64,000 bases of DNA from Ignavibacteria bacterium RIFOXYC2_FULL_35_21 (GTDB lineage: Bacteria; Bacteroidota; Ignavibacteria; Kapaibacteriales; UBA2268), in NCBI GenBank assembly GCA_001804705.1, contig MHAY01000018.1:1-64000 (forward strand), read 5' to 3'. Shown here piece by piece: positions 17,411-25,043 of this stretch. The number at the start of each line of letters is the position of its first letter. Position 1 is the stretch's first letter. The notes beneath the pieces are model-generated. The model saw nothing but the letters and a program-made list of their open reading frames with translations, made no database searches and had not been told where the DNA came from. The position numbers were made by a program, and so were the translations under genes.

Positions 17411-18946
17411 TTACCTCGTAATTACTTCTAATAAATTCTTGTCTTTATCATATATACTTAATTTCAATGGCATACTCCCGGGCAATGAATGTGTAGCACA
17501 TCCATGACAGGGGTCATACGCCCTGAATGCCATTTCAATCATGTTCAATAAACCATCATTAACATTAAAATCATGAATAAGTGCTTTGGCACTTTTCTCC
17601 ACACTCATAGCAATTCGGGCAGAATTATTTTGAGTAGCAACAATTAAATTTGCTTTAACTATTAATCCTTTCTCGTCAGTTTCATAATGGTGAATTAAAG
17701 TTCCACGCGGAGCTTCAACAACACCTATACCGACTTTCGGTTCGTTAACAGATATAGTCCTCAACTCTTTGCCAGTAATTTCCGGCATAGATAATATTTC
17801 ATTAATCCTTTCGCCGGCATAAATCATCTCGATTACTCTTGCCCAATGATTAGCTAGAGTATGGTGAACAGGCTTACCTCCTAATGTCTTGAACATTTCA
17901 TCATAAGCTTTTTGTGCTTGAGGTGTTGCCATGCCATCAGCGGCATTAAGCCTTGCAAGAGGTGCAACGGAATATATGCTTGTGTCACGCCCGTCAACAA
18001 AGCCATGCCAGCCTAATGGTTTCAAATAATTAAATTTGACATAGCTCCAAGGCTCAACATGCTCGGCAATGTAATCAGTGTAATCCTGAACCGGGAATTT
18101 TGCCCACTCTGCGCCAATCGTATCTACAACACGGATTTTCCCGTCATAAAAATTCACTTTATTATTCTCGTCAACCAGTCCCATATAATAGGTTTGATGT
18201 GTGTAAGCATCTGAAGTAATCAACTTGACATATTCTTCATTCTTGAGAACAATATCCTTGAATATTTGTAAAGTGAACAAAGCAAAGTCAAGTCCGTCTT
18301 TTCCTACTTTCTGAAATCTCGGTAATTCTTCGGGTGGTAAACCTTTCGCAACTCCACCAGGCAAGCCGAGAACGGGATGTATTACTTTCCCTCCCAAAAA
18401 AGTAATCAGTTCTCTCAACTCACGACGCATCGAAATCACTTTTTTTCCTATATCAATTCCTACTTTCTGAATAACACCAATAACATTTCTTTGTTCTTTC
18501 GGTGCATCGGGACCTACAACGAAGTCGGGACCACCAAGAATATAAAAGTGAAGAGCATGGTCCTCAAATGTAAAAAGGTTATAGACAAGCTCCCTAATGA
18601 GTTTTGCCGTAATTGGCGGTTCAACTTTGTAAAGGTCATCCAAGGCTTTGGTCGAAGCCATGTGGTGAGCTGTCGGGCAAACGCCACAAATACGGCTCGT
18701 GATTTGAGGCATATCCTCTGCGGGCCTGCCACGGCTGAAAACTTCAAAGCCCCTCAACTCAGGCACCTGGAAATATGCTTTTTCGACATCACCTTTGTCG
18801 TTAAGGAAGATGTCAATTTTCCCGTGTCCTTCGAGCCTAGTGATTGGGTCAATCAGTATCCGCCTTCTATTCATATAGGTCTCATCAGCTTTCTTCATAG
18901 CTTCATTAAACTTTTTTTTGATTATTTTTTCCATTTTAATCACCAT
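17411..18946 (-). CDS. mvhA: Group 3 (Mvh/Frh-like) [NiFe] hydrogenase large subunit
   Basis: A 511-residue catalytic subunit. The N-terminal nickel ligands lie in RICGVCPTAHH (Cys87, Cys90). The C-terminal ligands lie in DPCHGCATH (Cys480, Cys483). SLPGSMPLKLS follows, giving a 25-residue C-terminal extension after the last His. Motifs and companions (MvhD, HdrA) place it in group 3 (3c-like). The ATG four codons inside (18934) has a better upstream GGTGA and is an alternative start. It is separated from the small-subunit gene by cupin and ECF-like genes. No maturation endopeptidase gene is seen in the window. Confidence 0.93.
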   Translation of the reverse strand: MVIKMEKIIKKKFNEAMKKADETYMNRRRILIDPITRLEGHGKIDIFLNDKGDVEKAYFQVPELRGFEVFSRGRPAEDMPQITSRICGVCPTAHHMASTKALDDLYKVEPPITAKLIRELVYNLFTFEDHALHFYILGGPDFVVGPDAPKEQRNVIGVIQKVGIDIGKKVISMRRELRELITFLGGKVIHPVLGLPGGVAKGLPPEELPRFQKVGKDGLDFALFTLQIFKDIVLKNEEYVKLITSDAYTHQTYYMGLVDENNKVNFYDGKIRVVDTIGAEWAKFPVQDYTDYIAEHVEPWSYVKFNYLKPLGWHGFVDGRDTSIYSVAPLARLNAADGMATPQAQKAYDEMFKTLGGKPVHHTLANHWARVIEMIYAGERINEILSMPEITGKELRTISVNEPKVGIGVVEAPRGTLIHHYETDEKGLIVKANLIVATQNNSARIAMSVEKSAKALIHDFNVNDGLLNMIEMAFRAYDPCHGCATHSLPGSMPLKLSIYDKDKNLLEVITR

Positions 18947-18979
18947 TTTAATTATTCATATTGTTATTTAAATGAACAT

Positions 18980-19345
18980 TTATCTTGCTGTTGAGAAAAC
19001 ATAAATATATTTCAACGGCTCACTGCCTGCATTGAATATGTTGTGCTGTGTTTGCGGCGGTATATATACTGCGCATCCGTTGTCAATCCTCTGTTTGCCG
19101 AGGCCTTCAGCTTCGACTTCACCGGTGCCGGACAGAATTATAAGCAATTCCTCTTTATTTTCAGTATTATGTGACCCGACATCCTGCCCGGATTGGAGAG
19201 TAACGAGTCCGGAACGCATAGTATAGCTCATGGAATCGTTAAGTATTTTAAAATAACTACTTCCGTCGTTCGGAAGAGTTAAAATGAGCGGTTTAAGACT
19301 TTTCCGTTCCTGAATATTATTTTCCGATTTATTTTTAAATGTCAT
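18980..19345 (-). CDS. Small cupin-domain protein
   Basis: A 121-residue single cupin. Motif 1 is partly altered (GSHNTENKEELLIILSG, with one His and a Glu); motif 2 reads PPQTQHNIFNAG. It may bind a metal or small ligand. Its start overlaps the stop of the ECF-like gene by 4 nt (ATGA), so the two are coupled, and both lie between the hydrogenase small- and large-subunit genes. A function in hydrogenase metal handling is only a contextual guess. Confidence 0.8.
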   Translation of the reverse strand: MTFKNKSENNIQERKSLKPLILTLPNDGSSYFKILNDSMSYTMRSGLVTLQSGQDVGSHNTENKEELLIILSGTGEVEAEGLGKQRIDNGCAVYIPPQTQHNIFNAGSEPLKYIYVFSTAR

Positions 19346-19908
19346 TGATTATCCTTTATAAATTTTCGTTCCTTTTTAATCCAAAAACCGGCAAGAAAAG
19401 GAAGTAAGATAATCTGGCAGACCGCAGCAACAGCACCGGGTAGAAATGCCGCTTTCAAATAACCGTTAAAGCTTAATGGCAAAGTGTTAAAAATAATTTG
19501 GGAGAAGATAAATATAATTCTGCCAAGAATTAATGCGACTGCAATTGAAATAAAGGAATTTAATCCAAGCCTCTCCCTAAGAAATCCGGTGATAAAGCCA
19601 TAAGCCGCCAGTTCCAGCATCATCGAAGGCAAAGAAATCGGTGATGGAAGGCCTGATAATAAAAAGCTTATTAGTGGAGCAGAAATTCCAATTAATAACC
19701 CGCTGCGCCACCCGTAAACCAAACCCGCAAGTATCACGGGCCAGTGCATAGGTAAAAAAACTCTTACAGGCGCTCCCGATAAATGAGCAAGGGAAGGCAA
19801 TATAAGCGCTGAAGCAATGAGTATTATTTGAAATAGATAACTCCGGATTCCTGAAATTGCCAATGTCGGCTTTGTTACGGAATTAATCGTTTCAGAGTAA
19901 TATGTCAT
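19342..19908 (-). CDS. ECF-transporter S-component-like membrane protein
   Basis: A 188-residue protein with about five or six hydrophobic helices and the short loops typical of ECF S components (PVILAGLVYGWRSGLLIG, FITGFLRERLG). The substrate cannot be read from the sequence. Location between hydrogenase subunit genes and next to a cupin suggests a vitamin or metal needed for hydrogenase or Hdr function. No energising EcfA/EcfT genes are in the window, so it would rely on a shared ECF module elsewhere. Confidence 0.65.
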   Translation of the reverse strand: MTYYSETINSVTKPTLAISGIRSYLFQIILIASALILPSLAHLSGAPVRVFLPMHWPVILAGLVYGWRSGLLIGISAPLISFLLSGLPSPISLPSMMLELAAYGFITGFLRERLGLNSFISIAVALILGRIIFIFSQIIFNTLPLSFNGYLKAAFLPGAVAAVCQIILLPFLAGFWIKKERKFIKDNQ

Positions 19909-19977
19909 CGTTTATTCTCCAATTGTTTTTTAATCATTATTTTCATTTGCTATATATAATTCGTAAATAATTATATA

Positions 19978-20041
19978 ATCCCTACGGGATAAGTGTGGTA
20001 GTGATTATTTATTTGCTACTGATATTTAATCGCTATGCGAT
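19978..20041 (-). repeat. Two-hairpin interspersed repeat, copy 2
   Basis: In the minus direction: ATCGC-ATA-GCGAT (20029-20041), a middle GTAG...CTAC pairing, then ATCCC-GTA-GGGAT (19978-19990). It lies downstream of the hydrogenase small-subunit gene and upstream of the ECF-like gene. Confidence 0.75.
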
Positions 20042-20145
20042 AAATTTGTATGTTTTAAATCAAAGAACAATACAATATAAAAATTTTCAATTTTCAATTT
20101 TCAATAAATTTTCAATAATTAATTATTAATTTTTAATTATTAATT

Positions 20146-21114
20146 CTATATATTTACCTTCTTTCTCAAAATAGAACCCGCCAGGCTATAACGATAGAAT
20201 GTTCCCACGGGGTCAGGTATTCCATTAAGAACAGCATCAATTTCTTTTTCAGTTTTAGCTGAAACATTAGATGCAATTGATGATAATATTTTCGCCCCCT
20301 GGTCTTTAACCCGTGAAGTAGGGCCATAACACCCCGTACAGGGCATGTTTCCGTTAACACACAAGGCTCCGCATCCGCTTCGGGTTGCGGGTCCCATGCA
20401 GACAAATCCCTGCGAAAGAATACACTTTTCAGGGTCAATAATATGTAAATTTGGACGCAGGAATTCTGTGAATGCCAAATCGGTTGGCTTTGTATCTTTT
20501 CTCGGGCATTCATCGCAGAGAGCTATGTCAGGAGCAAGGACAGTACCTTTCGGAGGTAAATTCCCCGACAACAAAACCAACACAGCTTCTTTCAATAATT
20601 TCGGAGAAGGCGGGCAGCCGGGAATATAATAATCTACATCAATAACTTTGTCCAGAGGCCTAACTACATTCCACAATTCCGGCAAAAATACTTCAGAACC
20701 ATTAACTTTATATTTAAGTTGAGGCCTTACTTTTTCTTCATTTATTATTGAGGGAGATTCTTCATATACCCATTTTAAAATTTCTTCTTTCTGAAATTCG
20801 TTAGCAAGCCCCGGTATTCCTCCGTACTGGGCGCATGCACCGTGGGCAATCACAACTTTGCTCTTCCTGCGAAGAAGCTGAACCATTTCCTGCTGTTCGG
20901 AAGTGCGTATTGCACCGTTAATCAGTGATGCAACAATCTCACCATCGGCATATTTTTCCACATCCGATTTCTTAAAGTCCATGGCAACAGGCCAGAAAAT
21001 AATATCAACATTATCAACAACAAAGAGAATGTCTTCGGCAAGGTCAACAACCGATTCTTCGCAGCCTCCGCATGAGGCACACCAGTAAAAAGCTAATTTA
21101 GGTTTGTCAGGCAT
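20146..21114 (-). CDS. mvhG: Group 3 [NiFe] hydrogenase small subunit (MvhG-like)
   Basis: The start is set at 21114, where AAGGAGG lies 7 nt upstream; the frame runs nine codons further. About 322 residues. The proximal-cluster motif CASCGGCEE is near the N-terminus, followed by HGACAQYGGIPGLA and PGCPPSP, and then Cys-rich segments for two further [4Fe-4S] clusters (CDECP, CGALC, CTGCYG). No signal peptide, so it is cytoplasmic. Its start overlaps mvhD by 8 nt. It transfers electrons from the [NiFe] site to MvhD. Confidence 0.94.
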   Translation of the reverse strand: MPDKPKLAFYWCASCGGCEESVVDLAEDILFVVDNVDIIFWPVAMDFKKSDVEKYADGEIVASLINGAIRTSEQQEMVQLLRRKSKVVIAHGACAQYGGIPGLANEFQKEEILKWVYEESPSIINEEKVRPQLKYKVNGSEVFLPELWNVVRPLDKVIDVDYYIPGCPPSPKLLKEAVLVLLSGNLPPKGTVLAPDIALCDECPRKDTKPTDLAFTEFLRPNLHIIDPEKCILSQGFVCMGPATRSGCGALCVNGNMPCTGCYGPTSRVKDQGAKILSSIASNVSAKTEKEIDAVLNGIPDPVGTFYRYSLAGSILRKKVNI

Positions 21115-21619
21115 ATACTTCCTCCTTCCCAGCAATTTCACTTTCTAAAACATTCATCTCATTAGCCCACTCTTTGTATTTAACAGGCAATCCGAGAGGT
21201 CCCAGAGCCTTGATTTTTGCAACCATGTCATTAACGACAATCCTTACTTTATCTCCTTCCGAAGCAGAAATCCACTCGAGGCGTAATCTATCTTTCTCGA
21301 TACCGAGTGAATCAACAACCCTCCTTAACATCTGAAATCTTCTCAGGAATTTATAATTACCTTCCTGGTAATGGCAATCGCCCGGATGGCATCCTCCTAT
21401 CAGCACTCCATCGGCTCCCTTGGCAAACGAATCGAGAATAAACTGCGGGTCAACCCTTCCGGAACACATCACCCTGATTACCCTGATATTCGGAGCATGT
21501 TTGATTCTCGAAACACCTGCTAAGTCTGCGGCAGTGTAGGTACACCAGTTGCAAAAGAATGCAACGATTTTCGGCTGCCATTGCTTAGAGGCGGCTTCTT
21601 CAATTTCAATTTTCAGCAT
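21107..21619 (-). CDS. mvhD: MvhD-type [2Fe-2S] hydrogenase delta subunit
   Basis: A 170-residue MvhD/FrhD-family protein that docks the hydrogenase to HdrA. The Cys pattern CNWCTY, RVMCSGRVD, GCHPGDCHY is complete. It overlaps the hdrA stop (ATGCTGA), with GGAGG in the last hdrA codons. In the HdrABC-MvhADG complex this subunit passes electrons from MvhG to the bifurcating flavin of HdrA. Confidence 0.95.
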   Translation of the reverse strand: MLKIEIEEAASKQWQPKIVAFFCNWCTYTAADLAGVSRIKHAPNIRVIRVMCSGRVDPQFILDSFAKGADGVLIGGCHPGDCHYQEGNYKFLRRFQMLRRVVDSLGIEKDRLRLEWISASEGDKVRIVVNDMVAKIKALGPLGLPVKYKEWANEMNVLESEIAGKEEVYA

Positions 21620-23619
21620 AAAGCCTCCTCCATTTTGTAATTCAATATTCCGTCAATTTCACTGTAAATTTCCTCATCTTCAAACAGATTCTGTTTGATT
21701 GAACCCGAAGGACATGACGCAACGCAAGTACCACAGCCTTTGCACAATGCTTCGTTAATGCTCGCCTTCTTTTTCACTTCATCATAAGATATAGCTGTAT
21801 AAGGACAAAGCGGAACACAGGATTTACAACCCGAACATTCTTCTTCGACTATAAATGCAGTATTCGGTTCGAGTTCGATATATCCCAAATCAATTAGTGC
21901 TAATGCCTCAGCCGCAGCAGCACCTGCCTGTGCTACTGTGTCAGGAATATCCTTAGGCCCCTGACAGCATCCTGCTAAAAAGATTCCATCTGTAAATGTA
22001 TTCACCGGTGCCAACTTCGGATGTCGCTCGATGAAGAATCCCTCGGTCGAGCAGGATATATTGAGCATCCTCCTTACATCCTGTGCATCATCTCTTGGGA
22101 CCAATCCCGTAGATAAAACAACCATATCTACAGGCACTTTGATAATTTCACTGATTAATGTGTCTTCTGCTTTAACGATCAACCTTCTATGCTCCTCATC
22201 ATTCGTATCCGGGTAAATGTCTGCCACTCTGCCTCTTATGAATTTTACTCCTTCTTCAGATATTCTGGTATAAAACTCATCCATCATTTTTCCTGGAGTG
22301 CGAATATCGATATAGAAATTATATATGTTTGCGTGAGTGTGTTCTTTGAGGAGATGAGCCAGTTTCAATGAATACAGGCAGCATACTCTCGAACACCATA
22401 AATTAGTATTTTTATCCCTCGAACCTACGCAATGAACGATTGCTATTGACTTAGGCCTGCTGCCGTCTCTCATAACTACTTCACCCGATGTAGGGCCGGA
22501 GGCGTTTATCAGCCTTTCCACTTCGAGTGCTGTATATACATTAGGATAGGTGCCGTAGCCGTAATAGTAAACTTTCTTTGCATCAAAAGGTTGAAAGCCC
22601 GTTGCTACTATTATTGTTCCGACTTCGATTTCTTTATATGTCGGTTGTTGGTTCAGGTCAACTGCTTTCCTATCGCAAACCTCGACGCATGTTTGTTTAC
22701 ACTTTCCCGTTTTAAACCAAATACATGTTTCAGGGTCAATGACGACAAGCTGTGGGGTAGCCTGCGGAAAGGGCATATACACAGGTTTTCGCTTTGACAA
22801 TCCCTGGTTAAATTCATCAAAGAACCTCGGCTCTTTATATACGCAGGCTTCTATGCAATCGAGACAGCCGACACATAAATCATCTATAATATATCGTGGT
22901 TTCCTTTTAACTTTTACCTGGAAATTTCCCACATAACCGTCAACGCTGACTACTTCGGAATAAGTCCACATTGTAATGTTGGGATGATTCTTGACAGCCG
23001 ACATTTTCGGTGTAAGAATACATGCCGCACAATCGAGAGTAGGAAATGTCTTGTCGAACATTGCCATGTGTCCGCCGATTGTCGGGTCTCTTTCGACAAG
23101 ATACACTTTCTTACCTGCATTTGCTAAAGTCAGTGAAGCGTGAATTCCTGCAATTCCGCCTCCCACAACCAGCACATCAGGTTTTATTGGAACTGTTTTT
23201 TTCTCAAGAGGTTTGTGAAAAGCGACCCTGTTAACAGCAGACCTAACCAAATCCATCGCCTTATCTGTTGAAGCTTCAGGGTCAAGATGTACCCAAGCAT
23301 TCTGTTCACGAGTATTGACCATCTGAAAATAGAATTGATTCAATCCTGCCTGCGATGTGGCATTACGAAATGTACGCTCATGCAGCAAAGGAGAGCAGGC
23401 GGCAACGACAACCCTGTTCAGTTCATTATCTTTTATATCCTTCTGAATCATTTCCTGCCCGGGGTCAGAACACATATATTTATAGTGTTTTGATACTACA
23501 ACATTCGGAAGAGTAGCTGCATAATCAACGACCTTCTGAACATCAATAATGCCTGCAATGTTTGTTCCGCAATGGCAGATATAAAAACCTATTTTTATTT
23601 TTCCGTTTGTACTTGACAT
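21613..23619 (-). CDS. hdrA: HdrA, flavin-based electron-bifurcating subunit
   Basis: A 668-residue HdrA. An N-terminal CHCGTNI domain is followed by the FAD-binding VVGGGIAGI (about 150-160), the [4Fe-4S] insert with DDLCVGCLDCIEAC, the thioredoxin-reductase-like body and two C-terminal ferredoxin clusters (CSGCKSCVPLCP and CKGCGTCVASCP). A GGAGG site lies within the last codons of the preceding gene. HdrA splits or merges electron pairs between H2, ferredoxin and a disulfide or other acceptor. It sits between the CCG protein and mvhD. Confidence 0.95.
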   Translation of the reverse strand: MSSTNGKIKIGFYICHCGTNIAGIIDVQKVVDYAATLPNVVVSKHYKYMCSDPGQEMIQKDIKDNELNRVVVAACSPLLHERTFRNATSQAGLNQFYFQMVNTREQNAWVHLDPEASTDKAMDLVRSAVNRVAFHKPLEKKTVPIKPDVLVVGGGIAGIHASLTLANAGKKVYLVERDPTIGGHMAMFDKTFPTLDCAACILTPKMSAVKNHPNITMWTYSEVVSVDGYVGNFQVKVKRKPRYIIDDLCVGCLDCIEACVYKEPRFFDEFNQGLSKRKPVYMPFPQATPQLVVIDPETCIWFKTGKCKQTCVEVCDRKAVDLNQQPTYKEIEVGTIIVATGFQPFDAKKVYYYGYGTYPNVYTALEVERLINASGPTSGEVVMRDGSRPKSIAIVHCVGSRDKNTNLWCSRVCCLYSLKLAHLLKEHTHANIYNFYIDIRTPGKMMDEFYTRISEEGVKFIRGRVADIYPDTNDEEHRRLIVKAEDTLISEIIKVPVDMVVLSTGLVPRDDAQDVRRMLNISCSTEGFFIERHPKLAPVNTFTDGIFLAGCCQGPKDIPDTVAQAGAAAAEALALIDLGYIELEPNTAFIVEEECSGCKSCVPLCPYTAISYDEVKKKASINEALCKGCGTCVASCPSGSIKQNLFEDEEIYSEIDGILNYKMEEALC

Positions 23620-23622
23620 AGT

Positions 23623-24819
23623 TCAATCCTCCATTGCTTCACAAACTAATTCCATAATATCCTTCACGGCCATTTTCTTGTCGTAACCGGCAACTTTGAG
23701 AGCATCTTCAAATCTTGGTATTTCATAAGGACAGACAACTGCAAGAACATCAGCACCCGTATCAATTGCCTCTCTTATTCTTATGTCAGAGAGACGCTCC
23801 ATGTTTTGCGATTTAAAATAAGTGTCGAGCCACATTCCTCCTCCTCCTCCTCCGCAGCAAATTGAATTGATACGGTTATGCACCATCTCAATCAATTTCA
23901 CTCCCTGTATTGATTTCAACAATGTCCGCGGTTCTTCATAATAATTATTATGTCTCCCAAGACAGCATGAATCATGGTATGTGACAGAGTATCCCAGTGT
24001 CTTTCTAAGCATAGGTTTCAACTTATCGAGATATTGCATGACGAAAGGCACAATGTGTGTTACGTTAGGTTTGAAGCCATACATTTTATATCTGAAATTA
24101 AAAGCATCGAGTGCATGAGGGTCGGAAGTAATTATTCTGTTAAATTTATACTTGCTAAGAATAGCCATGTTATAATCAACGAGAGCTTCAGCCAAACCTG
24201 ACTCCCATGATAACAAACCACACTCGCCGGCGCTCTTCTCTTCATTACCGAGAATAGCAAAATCAACATCCAGGGCAGATAGTATTTTAGCAATTGCCCT
24301 GCATGTGTCCTGTCCTCGCGGATGATAAGCCGGATAGCTCTCGACAAACCATAAAACGTCAACCGGCTCGGGATTCTGGCTCAGTATGCGTATTGGCACA
24401 GTCGAAGTCTGCACCCAGTTAGCCCTTTTTCTGCCTGATTCGCCCATCGGATTGCCATAGCGGTAATTATTTTCAAGGGCTTTTTGCAGTTCGGGTGGCA
24501 CCACAGGAAGTTTGATTACAGTCTGCTCTTTCACTAATTGGAGAAGAACTTCTGTTAAATGAATTTCTCTCGGACATTTCATCATGCAGGCATAACAGTT
24601 GACACACTTCAACATGCTGTCGGTGTTAAATACCTTATCAATCAAGCCGTGTTGAAGCATTTTAATTATTCTTCTCGGAGGGTAATCCATATATTCACCA
24701 TAGGGACAAGCTCCTGCACATGTCCCGCATTGAATACAGGTCTGAATCAGCGTCCCTTCGGACGAATCATAAATTGTGTCGAGCGTTACACCTCTAATCG
24801 CATCAAGTTCAACAATCAT
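23623..24819 (-). CDS. HdrD/HdrCB-like iron-sulfur protein with CCG domain
   Basis: A 398-residue soluble protein. Two [4Fe-4S] motifs come first (CIQCGTCAGACP, about 32-43, and CVNCYACMMKCP, about 73-84), then a CCG region with DSCCLGRHN and ICCGGGGGG. It therefore joins HdrC-like and HdrB-like functions in one chain; no separate hdrB/hdrC is present. It ends 4 nt before hdrA starts. The C-terminal half is clearly paralogous to the end of the membrane protein at 25044-27020 (shared RYGN, TYHD-C, EPPR or EEPR, CCG). Likely acceptor module of the HdrA complex. Confidence 0.88.
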   Translation of the reverse strand: MIVELDAIRGVTLDTIYDSSEGTLIQTCIQCGTCAGACPYGEYMDYPPRRIIKMLQHGLIDKVFNTDSMLKCVNCYACMMKCPREIHLTEVLLQLVKEQTVIKLPVVPPELQKALENNYRYGNPMGESGRKRANWVQTSTVPIRILSQNPEPVDVLWFVESYPAYHPRGQDTCRAIAKILSALDVDFAILGNEEKSAGECGLLSWESGLAEALVDYNMAILSKYKFNRIITSDPHALDAFNFRYKMYGFKPNVTHIVPFVMQYLDKLKPMLRKTLGYSVTYHDSCCLGRHNNYYEEPRTLLKSIQGVKLIEMVHNRINSICCGGGGGGMWLDTYFKSQNMERLSDIRIREAIDTGADVLAVVCPYEIPRFEDALKVAGYDKKMAVKDIMELVCEAMED

Positions 24820-24871
24820 ATTCTTTCTCTCCTAATTTATTTTTATTTTAATCAATCTAATTCAGTCTAAT

Positions 24872-24972
24872 AGTCTTAAGTCAACAGTCTTAAGTCAATA
24901 GTCTTAAGTCAACAGTCTTAAGTCAATAGTCTTAAGTCAATAGTCTTAAGTCAATAGTCTTAAGTGTCAATC
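24872..24972. repeat. Seven-copy 14-bp tandem repeat
   Basis: The unit AGTCTTAAGTCAAT (or ...CAAC) repeats seven times, starting at 24872 with a 14-nt period; the last copy carries a short insertion. It lies between the EMO-like and HdrD-like genes. Spacerless and too short for CRISPR. Likely a variable-number tandem repeat. Confidence 0.85.
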
Positions 24973-25043
24973 TATAGTTATAATTTCTAAATCCCATTTC
25001 CCATCTCCTTAATTAAAATATTGCATATATCAATATTAATTAT

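Noticed and set aside
17411-24819. Methanogen-type origin because of Mvh/Hdr and FmdE genes
   Set aside because: T9SS domain, EMO/ETF genes, bacterial-type Hyp set and lack of any methanogenesis genes fit an anaerobic bacterium; Hdr/Mvh modules and FmdE-like proteins are common in bacteria.
24872-24972. CRISPR-like regular repeat array
   Set aside because: The repeats are 14 bp, directly abutting, with no spacers and no cas genes nearby; it is a plain tandem repeat.
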